This document shows, one piece after another, positions 56,501 to 62,926 of a DNA stretch of 64,000 nucleotides. A program made the position numbers and the translations under genes. This DNA is from Varroa destructor (Eukaryota > Arthropoda > Arachnida > Mesostigmata > Varroidae), in the NCBI RefSeq assembly GCF_002443255.2, contig NW_019211459.1:21664147-21728146 (forward strand), written 5' to 3'. Positions within the stretch are counted from its first letter, which is position 1, and every line of letters begins with the position of its first letter. A model generated the notes under the pieces. It had not been told where the DNA came from. It did no database searches and saw nothing but the letters and a program-made list of their open reading frames with translations.

Positions 56501-58148
56501 AATGAAGCAAACATTTGCGCAACCTCTTTGTTTTAGACAACTGGAGACCATTAAAAGTGCATGAGTAAATACAGAAGTGGATAAAAATAAAGATTCATAC
56601 TTTGGCAAGCCATCTGTCGAAAGTAATAGCCTGTGTCGTTGTTTTTCTTGTAGTTAGGTGATAGTTGAGCGCCTCGCATACCCTAAAAGACTTGGTGAAA
56701 GTGTGGCCACCTATATCTCTATATAAGACTAGAACTATAAGTGACTTAGGGTGTGTGTGTGTGTCTGAAGAACCTTGAATGAATGTGCATGATCCATGTT
56801 TCTACAAACAGGCTTTAGTGCCCGTACAATCGGCGTAGTTGAATCGACCATAATGAGGACTTGCTATATTGATTGTTTTCTTTTCTTCATTGAATCCAAA
56901 AAGGACATGTGGCAAGGTGAACGCGTTATCACGGACACGGCCATATCGTTTTTTGGATAGTTCGAGGCTAATGCCTTGATCATAGGCGCCTTACAGTCAG
57001 GCTCCCACCGAAAGGTACGGAGATGCTGAATGGGGCTTCGCTTGTTCTACTAACGCTCTCTATATAGCCTCGTATTAACTGGCGACAGCACAGATTTTCG
57101 CTTCGAGCCTAAGGAGACTGGCATTTAAAGCGTGTAAGGTGCATTAGAGTTTCTCCTTAAAGAGCTTCTGAGCTTACATATCCCTGTGCAGATATAACGT
57201 TGACGTTGTTTTTGTTAGCGTAGCTTCTCGTCTGAAGAGTTATATGCAAACGATTAATTAATTAGGCCTGACTATTCAATATAATTTGAATGGCCGAAGT
57301 TCTTCAAAACACGATCTATAAGGAACATTCTTCACTAAAGAAAAATGAACGTCTGGAGATAAACAGTGTTCCCTTTACATCGAGCATTGTTACGCAGAAC
57401 TACCCTTCATTGTCTTCGTTGGCCAAGAGTTACGTTAGATATTGTGTAACGCTGTCCCGACAGCTCTGCCTAGAGAGCTCTGTACGACACTTTCACACAA
57501 TTTTTCTTCAACTATTATATGCGTGTGTCATTTTGTTTAGAGCTTATGAGATTAGTTAGAGTTTTACTAGGAACGTGGCTCCTGATCAAAATTTGGCGTT
57601 TCCTTTCACCATATTTGCTCATTATTATGGTATTATTAGTCAAATTCCATACATATCAAGGTAAGTCATCCGTAGCCGTTTTTCTTTTTTCCTAAAAAGC
57701 CAGAAAAATTTCACTGAACGCTCCCTGCTTTTATGTCTTGATTATAATTACTAAATAGTGATTTCTGCCGTTAGCCGTTAGCTTCTAGAAAGAGATACGT
57801 ATTAGTATTATTGCGCAGTCTTCGTAAATCTTTACGAGCTACTGCATCTTACCCTATGTGAATCAATGTACAAAAGATAGTTAGTTTATACTCCCCCTGT
57901 CTATTACTATGCGATCTGGCGACTGACATAATCAACTCACGGGTGAAATATCTTGAAGCTGTAAGTGGTAAAGAAAGATACGTTTGTATAATGTTATATA
58001 TTCGTACGTGTATTTGGGTTCGAACCTTGCGTTGTAAGATGGCCTTTACCTCCAGCTCATTAGCATTTTGGCATGAAATCATGAGCGGGGTTACTCCGGA
58101 GTTCACCGAGCTAACGGAGGTCCCACCGCCAAGTCGTGCACTGCGATC
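17283..58148 (-). CDS. Large multi-exon ankyrin-repeat protein gene (5' end not found)
   Basis: This is the overall span of a split gene read on the minus strand; exons are listed separately. About 30 exons give about 2,080 residues: 12 ankyrin repeats (residues about 17-450 of the recovered protein), then a long low-complexity Ser/Pro/Asp/Gln region (about 455-1,060), a compact helical-looking block (about 1,117-1,205), a basic Ser/Arg/Lys-rich region, and a short ordered C-terminal block before a TAG stop. Ankyrin repeats bind other proteins, so a scaffold or adaptor is inferred; there is no signal peptide, transmembrane segment or enzyme motif in what I recovered. The exons were joined by AG/GT consensus and continuous frame, with two unresolved phase conflicts. 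The first recovered exon starts at a splice acceptor, so the initiator codon is missing. A possible poly(A) signal (ATTAAA on the minus strand) lies at 17,142-17,147, about 140 nt past the stop. No orthologue is named. Confidence 0.88.
17580..17611. repeat. AT-dinucleotide microsatellite next to the last ankyrin exon
   Basis: An interrupted TA run lies only about 20 nt upstream (in gene direction) of the terminal-exon acceptor, within the last intron. Confidence 0.85.
18242..18402 (-). CDS. Ankyrin gene exon 29
   Basis: Phase 1 to 0; acceptor GTGCTTCCAG (strong), donor GACCTC|GTAAGA. It encodes DDVNPDDLVTLEMVPSNSES, then RHKSLVRTIKVRDILEAADN. The last segment is probably helical and leads into the terminal exon. 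Confidence 0.85.
19034..19247 (-). CDS. Ankyrin gene exon 28
   Basis: Phase 0 to 1; acceptor GTATTAG, donor CTTG|GTGAGT (strong). It encodes DELESLEHQEAVDGAAAG and, near the end, SESRSSAKIVRGIL. Local GC is clearly above the flanks. A long plus-strand open frame over the same bases is antisense shadow. Confidence 0.82.
19391..19636 (-). CDS. Ankyrin gene exon 27
   Basis: This exon has 82 codons, phase 0 to 0; acceptor TACTGCTAG, donor CGATG|GTACGC. It encodes KVQLRRTAAKVESTSCAIGD and SRSPGSTATSPGLGPTITSS, then ARRKRAQWNKSGEITIMPM, which includes a basic cluster. Internal AGs at 19,616 and 19,610 are in-phase alternative acceptors. Confidence 0.78.
19875..19926 (-). CDS. Ankyrin gene exon 26 (tentative)
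   Basis: A 52-nt candidate; acceptor GCCATTAG, donor GGATTT|GTAAGA. Read in the phase left by exon 25 it gives RVGADRDRVKKPSDKD, in keeping with the charged neighbours. It ends in phase 2 whereas the next exon needs phase 0, so either it is wrong, another small exon is missing, or the sequence has a one-base error. Confidence 0.4.
20348..20401 (+). repeat. tRNA-like (SINE-type) repeat inside an intron
   Basis: TAGCTAGATAGGTTG (box A-like) and GGTGCAAATTCTAGCC (box B-like, compare GGTTCAAATCC) are 24 nt closer together than in an intact tRNA, so this is a decayed copy. It lies in the ankyrin-gene intron between exons 25 and 26. Confidence 0.35.
20835..20916 (-). CDS. Candidate Cys-rich terminal exon inside an ankyrin intron
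   Basis: After an acceptor-like TCTGCTTTAG, a minus-strand frame reads SVPCDDVCSLVARYQCELVC and then SKEELRE before TGA (20,835-20,837). Local GC is well above the flanks. If the upstream open frame is included, two more Cys precede it (ECYSLIC). The spacing C-x3-C-x8-C-x3-C suggests a small disulphide-rich peptide end. No matching upstream exon was found, so it may be a nested gene, an alternative last exon, or chance. Confidence 0.28.
23064..23585 (-). CDS. Ankyrin gene exon 25: basic Ser/Arg-rich plus Thr/Glu-rich region
   Basis: Phase 1 to 1; acceptor ACTTCTACAG, donor CCAT|GTAAGT (strong). It encodes GKSPPRSSKSPRRRQVITRS with several SP sites, then VSVLNGKMVTETAVSGTVKG and a Thr/Glu/Val-rich end (KIVTSTQTEECKERITEV) that may form beta structure or bind as a linear motif. 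TSTQTEEC resembles KxTQT dynein-light-chain peptides (core TQT), though this is composition-level evidence. The frame stays open upstream to 23,775, so a longer exon or alternative first exon is possible. Confidence 0.85.
23586..28679 (-). other. 5.1-kb intron of the ankyrin gene
   Basis: The intron between exons 24 and 25, phase 1. It contains the 21-bp-arm hairpin near 26.55 kb. Open frames near 25.3 kb (minus) and 26.4 kb (plus) lack splice support. The part just above 23,586 is open in the exon 25 frame up to 23,775. Confidence 0.6.
26535..26583. repeat. Stem-loop (21-nt arms, 7-nt loop)
   Basis: Arms at 26,535-26,555 and 26,563-26,583 are complementary at 20 of 21 positions, with the loop GTAGATA. 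The stem is GC-rich (GCCCGGAACAT) in AT-rich surroundings. It lies in the 5-kb intron between exons 24 and 25. Confidence 0.75.
28680..28753 (-). CDS. Ankyrin gene exon 24 (small)
   Basis: A 74-nt exon, phase 2 to 1; acceptor TTGCTTACAG (strong), donor TAATG|GTATGT. It encodes LKAPKQEVSSSNESDPAGAD. It is short and compositionally plain; the call rests on good splice sites and on fitting both neighbours' phases. Confidence 0.6.
29151..29172. repeat. Poly-A tract
   Basis: Twenty-two adenines, then C and five more A. It could be the tail of a retroposed element inserted on the plus strand; I could not recognise the body of such an element just upstream. Confidence 0.8.
29667..29895 (-). CDS. 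Ankyrin gene exon 23: Arg/Ser-rich basic region
   Basis: Phase 1 to 2; acceptor GACTATTAG, donor TTTTC|GTACCT. The peptide is rich in Arg, Lys and Ser (STRKRRAELPSRKARSLSRK, then RSEERDRRPF), like a nuclear-localisation or RS-type segment. The frame stays open to another donor-like site at 29,553 (CCAG|GTTAGA), but that end does not fit the phase of the next exon. Confidence 0.75.
30077..30218 (-). CDS. Ankyrin gene exon 22
   Basis: Phase 0 to 1; acceptor CTGAAATAG, donor AAAAAG|GTGCAT. It encodes SDRGVTFGLADQPVRSQKIT and MSGRLQQTSTTTKLSEK. Including it resolves the phase difference between the exons on either side, which otherwise would not join. This is the main support for it. Confidence 0.72.
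30665..30851 (-). CDS. Ankyrin gene exon 21: charged region
   Basis: Phase 2 to 0; acceptor AATTAAAG (poor pyrimidine tract), donor CTAAA|GTGAGT. It encodes EGAEDKDRVQQSMREQERDI and FKDVSTPKKDVVTK, a strongly charged peptide. An antisense open frame over the same bases is a shadow. Confidence 0.75.
31076..31863 (-). CDS. Ankyrin gene exon 20: helical block plus Ser/Pro-rich tail
   Basis: The largest exon, starting in phase 0 after CCCACAG and ending CCAAG|GTGACA in phase 2. The first 90 residues look folded: NDYLPSAVNYFQQKRATIVF, RLEHKLFSELQELKRHQIRS, NENVLVKRMVDHFRLEVL and SYTFREFERYLYGQLR. They are rich in regularly spaced hydrophobics and basic residues, and probably helical. The remainder is Ser/Pro/Thr-rich (VTLPPPPSTSTALSRPVG) and then basic. 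The folded block is not an ankyrin repeat and I cannot assign it to a named domain. Confidence 0.9.
31935..32105 (-). CDS. Ankyrin gene exon 19 (3' boundary uncertain)
   Basis: Phase 2 at the start; acceptor GCATGTTAG. The frame used gives MADDSDLTRPRKVQRKQ, a His-rich patch and NEDIVKTVGDSIRR. The strong donor CGCAG|GTAAGC ends the exon in phase 2, but the next exon opens in phase 0, so the strict junction is out of frame. A weaker donor at ACG|GTTGGC (exon then ends at 31,955) would restore frame. A one-base sequence error is also possible. Confidence 0.65.
32411..32535 (-). CDS. Ankyrin gene exon 18
   Basis: Phase 0 to 2; acceptor CAATTTCAG, donor CACAG|GTAGGA. It encodes TNLGSPHSAMPESNQSS and then EIQRKYANAMAAVGEQLPQY, the second half possibly a helix. 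It is short and was identified from splice sites plus phase. Confidence 0.75.
32815..33211 (-). CDS. Ankyrin gene exon 17: Ser/Asp-rich region
   Basis: Phase 2 to 0; acceptor ATTCTGCAG, donor ATT|GTGAGT (strong). It contains RPVSRKTIKFDRSTSPIKIA, a basic Ser/Thr patch, followed by an Arg/Glu/Asp-rich stretch and a run of alanines. The frame stays open for 11 more codons past the donor to a stop at 32,779, so an unspliced form would truncate the protein here. Confidence 0.82.
33668..33939 (-). CDS. Ankyrin gene exon 16: Asp/Thr/Pro-rich linker
   Basis: Phase 0 to 2; acceptor TTTCATAG, donor ATCAG|GTTAGT. The peptide is acidic and low in aromatics (VGGADDAAVLDTEDTASS, IPPPPTEDTPCSPIVIS). Several SP and TP pairs are possible proline-directed kinase sites. 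Local GC content is higher than in the flanking introns, consistent with coding sequence. Confidence 0.82.
34833..35012 (-). CDS. Ankyrin gene exon 15
   Basis: This exon has 60 codons, phase 0 to 0; acceptor CCTTTGCAG, donor GTCG|GTAAGA. The peptide EPAFARKVMDAELLPGVDYF and the following FLIGETVS are more hydrophobic than the neighbouring linkers and may form a small ordered element. No family is recognised. Confidence 0.8.
35319..35386 (+). repeat. tRNA-like (SINE-type) repeat
   Basis: CGTAGCTCAGATAGACGA resembles the D-arm of a tRNA (GTAGCTCAG). TATTGATTCGGCAT is a box B-like segment at suitable distance. It sits in the 3.3-kb intron between exons 14 and 15. Confidence 0.4.
35744..35777. 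repeat. AT-dinucleotide microsatellite
   Basis: A TA run of about 13 units in the intron between exons 14 and 15, about 100 nt before a tRNA-like repeat. Confidence 0.88.
35881..35947 (+). repeat. tRNA-like (SINE-type) repeat
   Basis: ATAGCGTAGTGGGTGACGC is a good box A match and TAGGTCCGAATACG a box B-like match. The GTGGGTGACG segment is shared with the copy near 60.6 kb (GTGGGCGACG), supporting a common family. A second tRNA-like piece lies only about 500 nt upstream in the same intron. Confidence 0.45.
38312..38439 (-). CDS. Ankyrin gene exon 14: Gly/Pro/Gln-rich linker
   Basis: Phase 1 to 0; acceptor ATTAGTTAG, donor CAG|GTTTGT. It encodes a glycine run followed by prolines (GGGGPPPPRATSSPKGQQQ) and then PLDELDTVEAVQ. 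The proline run could be an SH3- or EVH1-type ligand, but this is only inferred from composition. Confidence 0.78.
39325..39506 (-). CDS. Ankyrin gene exon 13: acidic linker
   Basis: Phase 2 to 1; acceptor TCTCTTTCAG (strong), donor ACAG|GTGTAA. The peptide is Asn/Asp/Glu-rich (VVQDENENNVLL, then VYPDDETDASRTDSRAR). The open frame continues past the donor, but the GT-AG match and the phase of the next exon support ending here. No domain is recognised. Confidence 0.78.
39507..41491 (-). other. 2.0-kb intron of the ankyrin gene
   Basis: The intron between exons 12 and 13, phase 2. A 129-codon plus-strand open frame begins on the antisense of exon 13 and runs into this intron. It has no domain, and I regard it as chance. 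Confidence 0.6.
41492..41721 (-). CDS. Ankyrin gene exon 12: Gln-rich and Gly-rich linker
   Basis: Phase 0 to 2; acceptor GTATTTAAG, donor AAAAT|GTAATT. It encodes SPQFVRKADQLAQQQQQ with a short glutamine run, then GGRNIITNVYLGGIGPG and an acidic VPGNPDDEAS. The Gln run is short and matches CAG/CAA repeats, which could vary in length between individuals. Confidence 0.8.
42028..42328 (-). CDS. Ankyrin gene exon 11: disordered linker
   Basis: Phase 2 to 0; acceptor GATCGCAG is the one that keeps frame (a nearer ATCCAG would not), donor CAG|GTACGA. The peptide is hydrophilic: an acidic start (SDPDDSGDKDN), then PRESQFGPRTGASGAVHN, a Gly-rich GTTGGGKSV and an Asn-rich end. GGGKSV resembles a P-loop only superficially, since the GxxxxGK spacing and surrounding strand are absent. 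No domain is recognised. Confidence 0.82.
42571..42600. repeat. Compound AAT/AT microsatellite
   Basis: Three AAT-type units followed by about nine AT units, in the intron between exons 10 and 11. Confidence 0.85.
43392..43528 (-). CDS. Ankyrin gene exon 10: last ANK repeat (12) and cap
   Basis: Phase 0 to 2; acceptor GTTTACAG, donor CATAA|GTAAGT (strong). It encodes LMTPLDAALSRGNSSVAKYL and LHGALPFSK, a capping ankyrin repeat with TPLD in place of TPLH. The text that follows (TDVHDVDSWLQH) leaves the ankyrin pattern. Confidence 0.9.
43878..43897. repeat. TAG trinucleotide microsatellite
   Basis: Six or more TAG units in the intron between exons 9 and 10. Confidence 0.85.
44346..44518 (-). 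CDS. Ankyrin gene exon 9: ANK repeats 10-11
   Basis: Phase 1 to 0; acceptor TTTTTTGCAG, donor TAAG|GTATAC. It encodes RRELVHWMLDHQASSVNAAN, then SGKTALHIAALGDSIEMCKV and a terminal segment NPVMRTNK. These are two clear ankyrin helices pairs near the end of the repeat stack. Confidence 0.92.
46035..46159 (-). CDS. Ankyrin gene exon 8: ANK repeats 9-10
   Basis: Phase 2 to 1; acceptor CCTCGTAG, donor TCAG|GTACAG. It encodes SHCGASKGQLETLKIL, then FHNGANLWIRNAKGDLPLH. The acceptor context is poor in pyrimidines just before the AG. A competing AG two bases downstream would break the frame. Confidence 0.92.
46882..47080 (-). CDS. Ankyrin gene exon 7: ANK repeats 7-8
   Basis: Phase 1 to 2; acceptor CATTTGCAG, donor GAAC|GTAAGA. 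It encodes LHCAASRGQAECCETLLAL and then NGCSPLFYAVSLGHADC with LLLKHGAQPNLQDKKGR. Repeat 8 fits the ankyrin consensus closely (GHxDCxxLLLxxGAxxNxQD). Confidence 0.93.
47468..47536 (+). repeat. tRNA-like (SINE-type) repeat
   Basis: ACGGCGTAACTCGTGG (box A-like) and AGATTCGAATCAC (box B-like, strong GATTCGAATC core) are spaced as in a tRNA. It lies in the intron between exons 6 and 7. Confidence 0.4.
48144..48314 (-). CDS. Ankyrin gene exon 6: ANK repeats 5-7, with an internal insertion
   Basis: Phase 1 to 1; acceptor TGTGGCAG, donor ACTG|GTTAGT. It encodes AEDADGRGPLLWAAS and, further on, ADAILELINAGADVHSADK, both ankyrin elements. Between the two helices there are about 12 extra residues (around GETLPSKTYCAS), bounded by GTGAG and CTCAG 42 nt apart (48,213-48,254). 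Read through, the frame is open. Removing the 42 nt also keeps the frame but leaves the repeat about two residues short. Confidence 0.88.
49081..49257 (-). CDS. Ankyrin gene exon 5: ANK repeats 4-5
   Basis: Phase 1 to 1; acceptor GTGCTCAG, donor CTTG|GTAAGT (strong). The peptide contains ELGADPSTADVNGAHPIHYA, an ankyrin turn and helix. Repeat 5 is unusually long between its two helices, with an insert around AQMCAPNSEMANDVRASL. This is a recognisable deviation from the 33-residue consensus. Confidence 0.92.
49416..49472 (-). CDS. Ankyrin gene exon 4: ANK repeat 3-4 junction
   Basis: A short 57-nt exon, phase 1 to 1; acceptor CATTAAG, donor ACGG|GTACGT. It reads GADINCVDNERHTCIHWAT, supplying the turn of repeat 3 and the first helix of repeat 4 (CIHWA in place of ALHxA). 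It is too short to stand out as an open frame and was found by splice-phase continuity. Confidence 0.88.
51107..51202 (-). CDS. Ankyrin gene exon 3: ANK repeats 2-3
   Basis: Phase 1 to 1; acceptor ATGTTAG, donor AAAG|GTTAGC. It encodes NVQDEDGYTALHFAVISG and then a helix ending in YLIDKG. The DxxGxTALHxA signature of an ankyrin repeat is complete. The exon boundary falls at the conserved Gly before the next beta-turn, as in several other exons of this gene. Confidence 0.92.
52593..52698 (-). CDS. Ankyrin gene exon 2: ANK repeats 1-2
   Basis: Phase 0 to 1; acceptor TTTCTAG, donor CCAG|GTAAAG. The peptide reads DRTGKTALHYCAENL, a textbook ankyrin turn and first helix (TALH), followed by TACAELLLHYDP (second helix). 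Joined to the previous exon it completes repeat 1 and opens repeat 2 with continuous frame. Confidence 0.9.
52699..58025 (-). other. 5.3-kb intron of the ankyrin gene
   Basis: The intron between exons 1 and 2, with phase 0 on both sides. It contains a GT microsatellite, a poly-A run near 56.44 kb, a GC-richer patch near 54.1-54.3 kb and an ankyrin-like but frame-broken stretch at about 53.4-53.5 kb. No exon is supported within it. Confidence 0.6.
56751..56764. repeat. Short GT microsatellite
   Basis: Seven GT units in the first recovered intron. Confidence 0.8.
58026..58148 (-). CDS. Ankyrin gene exon 1 (first recovered): start of ANK repeat 1
   Basis: This exon has 41 codons, phase 0 to 0. 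The acceptor is a pyrimidine-rich TTTTTCAG and the donor is AAG|GTTCGA, a weaker match. The peptide contains GVTPLMISCQNANELEVK, an ankyrin helix pair in which the usual TPLH is TPLM, preceded by a Gly/Ser/Val-rich linker. Because the exon begins at an acceptor and the upstream in-frame triplets contain no ATG, it is internal, and at least one 5' exon is missing. It joins in frame to the exon 5.3 kb downstream. Confidence 0.8.
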
Positions 58149-60607
58149 CTGAAAAATCAATAAAAATGCTTCGTTATTTGCTAGCGTTCTTATATGGAAA
58201 GGTTTCCACGATATATCCGATAGGCCGTCAGCGTTTCCTAGGCTATAATTCTAATCAGCCCTTATTCTTAGCTTACGCACTATCACTGTGTAATAAGTAT
58301 TACAAGCTCCTTACGAATACATTGCTAGAAAAAGCGGACGCTACTACCAAATAGTTGTCGTCAATATATATCTTGCAGACTTCAGATGCCATTTTATTGA
58401 TTATTAAATTTTATTGAATGTTATTTTAACTATAGCTGATTAGATTTAAAAATGAATAAATAATAAAAATTCGACGACGTTTTAAAAGAGGTAAAGCAAA
58501 CTATGAGGTAGCTACCTCAAGTGACCAGTCCGCAGTAGCATGTCCTTGCGAAACTTTGTAGAACCATCATCACCGTAGAAACGGCTAATTGTAAAAATTG
58601 TTCACGAAACATTTATATATTCCAGCTAGCTTCTACCCAAACTAGCTTTTTTTTTCTTTGTTCAAAAACAGGACGAAATTTACATTTATACTTTATTAAG
58701 CCGTCGTCGATATTTCAGAAGCAAATATTATCTCGTTCAAAGGTGTCAATGGGGTGTACTCAATAGTGCGGCTCCGTGTCTGTAAACAGGACTGCCATAC
58801 CTTATAATAAAAACAATTTTTTTTTGAAAGAAGAAGAAGTTTCAGTCAGAATGTCGTGTAAGAAAAACTGCTATCGAAACTAATAGCAAAATATGGATTT
58901 CCTTTAGCCCAGTAATTCCAAATATATTTTCATTGGCAGAAGTAACTTTTTTCACACATAGGTCGCGTAGTATACCTATGACAGAAGATATCAGAAAAGT
59001 GCATCGGGTGTTCACTTTTGCTTGGGTTCAACCTGCTCCTTGCACCGTGTCTAACTATAATTCATTACCACAACAAGTACCCACCCGATTCAGTAACTTA
59101 AAACAAAAAAAAAAAAAAAGAAACTAAAAAACTTTGGCTAATGATCATCATTATTAACTATGTAGGTAGATCTAGAAGCTAGATAGTCTATAGTCGACGG
59201 TTATCGTTGTCCAAGTAAAAGCTTCTGGAAACCTAAATGTCAACGCATATGATATATGCGTAGCCTAAACCAAAGCGTATGGAGGGCCTGGCTGCTATCA
59301 GCGATTCACTCCGGTGTCAAATCCGCAATACAACTTCTGCAGCGCGTACTACAATAACTTTTACAAGAAAAAAAAAAGGCTCAGCTAAATGGCATAGTGT
59401 ATAGAGTATTCTGAAAACTAGACAAGCCTACAAGATATGGGTGCATCGATCTGAGCAAACGACTTTGACAAATGAAGCTATTCGAATGATGTATTTTGTG
59501 GTGTGGCCTTTATTTCACCCATGGGATAAACGCCAAATTTTGCTGGATGGCATTTTATCTAGTCAACTTATTTATTTGTAACCATACATTGAAGACTGAC
59601 CCTTACGGCCCCGACCGAAATGCGTAATTAAATAAAGCTCGCTTCGTATTGGCATTATTTTTTCGGTAGATAGTTTACTTAAATAGACGAAGTATATTTG
59701 TACATGACAATCCCTGTTGATACATATTCAGCATCGTCAGGTGCAGCATGCGTGATGTCTTAGCCGAAGTCACACACGAAGTTATGAAGTCGATAGTTAA
59801 ACAACAAATTTAACTTCAGCCTGTTTTTTGTGGGGTCTCCAGGAGCGTTTAGGGTATGCGAAAGACATTTAGAGCCGTCGTCGCTTTGTAGAGAGAGCGT
59901 ATCAATGTAATGTATATGTTCGTACTGATTTTTGATGGATACTCACGTGTTATAGAAGTCTAAATTTCGCTTATCTTGATATGGCAAATCCTACATATAG
60001 AATGTTCTTTGCAATATGTATCGGTAAAGTGTCACATCATCATCCATCTGCAACAAGCTATTTTGTGGTATTCACCAACCATACTTTGTTTATAGTCCGC
60101 CCACGTCTCCTGCCAATAGTTTGAGATGTCTGTCCTCAGAGGACTATCCGCCTTCCGCCAAGCCCTGATACGATATTCTCATATTCGTATTACAACGTCT
60201 GCACTACTAGGGTTAGGCTTTAAGAGGTTATATTATTCATAAGCCTAGTGGATCATCGCGTGTATGTAACAGCAGGCTATTTAATGTTATGGAATTCAGT
60301 GAACCATCGCATCGGTAACCGGGTGCCAAACGCTTTCCTTTGTTTAATACTGTCAAATTTTATTTAGCTCTATTTTATAGCAACCTATCTGACATATATG
60401 CTGCTGCTGTACAGTAAGTGTTCATTTTATCTGAATTCTATCATTTTTTGAAGCCGTTTCTTCCGTATCACGGTATTTGTGAAAACCTAAAGTGTCACTG
60501 TAGCATCGGCGCGGCCTTGTCCAATTGTTAGGGCGTCCATGCATGAATTATTATTATTCTACAATACAATTTCAAAAATTGAAGACATTTAGCGCCGGAA
60601 GGATGCG

Positions 60608-60675
60608 ATATAACACAGTGGGCGACGTGTCTACCTGCTAAATTTATAGGATATGCAGTGGCTTAGGTTCAAATG
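60608..60675 (+). repeat. tRNA-like (SINE-type) repeat
   Basis: ATATAACACAGTGGGCGACG is box A-like and AGGTTCAAATG is box B-like. The middle CTGCTAAATTTATAGGATATG aligns with the copy at 13.1 kb. It overlaps the 3' end of a minus-strand open frame, which is therefore doubtful. Confidence 0.45.
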
Positions 60676-61935
60676 AGGACGCAGAGACTCTTCGTTGTTT
60701 TGTGCTCCGAGTGAGCCGTCCGAAATAGCGCTTAACGAGTGAGTGCCGGAGCTGTCTAATGCTAAAAAAGGTCGCATATGAGCGCAAATATGGGGCAACG
60801 CGCCCAGATCGCCGTGCCTCTCAGCTTGCAAAAGCCGGAGTTTTCGGCTCAAGTTCCATCGCTGTCATATTCCGTTCGTAATGCTATTAACAGTAAATTT
60901 GGCTCTATGTGCCCGCCACAACAATGGTGAGTTATTGAGCTCTGACTGAGCTTGCTGGATTTCGTAGCTGCGAGATACCCACACAGAGGCCATTTCCTCG
61001 TCATAGACTTAACAAACTAAGGATAGCCATATTTTTAGTATGATACAATGTGATGATATTTTATTAACAGAGTAAAAGCTAAATTTTGTCGTGTTTTCTA
61101 CCGTTGATCGGAATCCTTGAACATATTGACCAACTTGTTTCGTATTGCGAGCTCCTTGAGAAATATTAGTCTGGGCAGATTGAATATTTCGTAATTACAA
61201 CTGACTGATCGAGGTTTCATAAGTGAATGCAGTTAGAGATGTGCAGAGAACCTATGGACTAGAGGGGGCAGTACATATTCGGAACTCCAATGTAATCTAC
61301 CGTCAGCGAGATCAAACAGAGCTCAGGAAGATGTACTTCATTTTCTCGTACGGATGAAATCGTATCGTTGCGTACATCATAAACAGGTGCCGCAATCGCA
61401 TCCACAGTGGTAACCCCATACAGATATACGAATAAATCCATGCCTTTGGCCGACTGCTATGATATTTAAGCTGAATTCTACGACGAGCCAGCGCTAAAAT
61501 ATGTCCTAAAGTCCTATCAACACGTTATAGACTCACGTCGAAGATCCGCTCTTTGCTACACGTGTACTACATACAGCGCACGTAACGTCGAACGAGTATA
61601 TAAATAGAAACCAACGCAGCTCTGCGGTCGAAGGTCATTCCCAGTTCGTTCTTCTATTTATTAATGTGCTATTCCGTAGCGTGCTTCTTAAATAAAAAAA
61701 AAAATAATAATAAATCGTGTCTAGCTCACACATTTCCGTGTTTCACATAAGAAAATTTGCAAAATTTACCGTTTTAGTAATCCTTCGTACAACGGATCTG
61801 CTATTCTATCCGAGTCAAATTTTTCTCTTTTCCTATATTTATTATAAACTGCACCATCAATATGTTTATGCGGCGAGCAAGCAATGACACCAAGCTATGT
61901 GTACGAAAGTTTGGCGAAACGAGCTTTTAAGGGGA

Positions 61936-61960
61936 GTTCCACGGGGTACTCCCGTGGAAC
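61936..61960. repeat. Short perfect hairpin
   Basis: GTTCCACGGG and CCCGTGGAAC flank a 5-nt loop, a perfect 10-bp GC-rich stem. No open frame or T-tract follows that would suggest a specific function. Confidence 0.5.
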
Positions 61961-62465
61961 AAATGACAATTGACTCTGCGGATAATTAACACATAAATAT
62001 CTGCCAGGCAACAGGCAGCGTTGTCCACAATGGTGGGAAATGGCGTCAGTTGGCCTGCGAGTAAGATGCGCTGTTCTACAAGAGTCTGTTCACAGGGTCT
62101 GCCACACCTATAAATCCAATACAATCTTTAGTATTATAATTGTCCTTTGGTATAAAGCGTTATGAAAAACACAGCATCTGACAGATACGCACTGACGGTT
62201 ATCGGCAGCTGAAGCTTGTCAAAAGCTGCATTTTATGTCGAAAATTTATCGGGTAGTAAAATAAAGCGCGTAGAGTAATCTGGTAATTACGTTTTAAAAA
62301 GGTGCCTTCTCACATCGAACCAGTCGTTGGTTAGTCTTTAATATGCAATATCGTTTTATGTAGTATTTTCTAAAATGCCCTGTTCTGACAGGGCAAAAAC
62401 TGACAAAAACATCGTATCATAACATGCGGCCAGGTCGAATATCACAGGAAGCTAGATTTAGAAAA

Positions 62466-62469
<4 letters not shown>

Positions 62470-62506
<37 letters not shown>
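62470..62506. repeat. AT-dinucleotide microsatellite
   Basis: About 18 TA units after a poly-A run, 420 nt before the long stem-loop. Confidence 0.9.
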
Positions 62507-62510
<4 letters not shown>

Positions 62511-62926
62511 AATGAAACCAAACTAATACCTACCTGACTAAAATATACTCATTTGTATTCAGATACGTGCCCAGACGTTTGATCCAAACGTCAGCCGTGG
62601 ATCTAACTTTTGGCCCATGAGTTAGCCGCTGTTTTTCTAGGTCACTAGCGGGGTCACTAGCGGTTGCTCGTCCTAGTTTTTAGGGTCAATTGCCTTGGGG
62701 CGGGTCTTCAGAGACGTTTCGGCCACTACAATTTTTGTTATGTGGATATTTTTGCCCCCAGAAACATCCTGTCGCTTGTCCGTGCACCACATCATAGCTA
62801 TGGCTGCAGTTTGGTGCCGATGTCCCAAATATTTGTACGTACCCCCGCTTTGGTGGGCCACTTATCCGCAAGCATCTCATTGTTCTTTTGTCCGCTTCAT
62901 TACGTTAACTAGTCGCCTAGTGCTCA

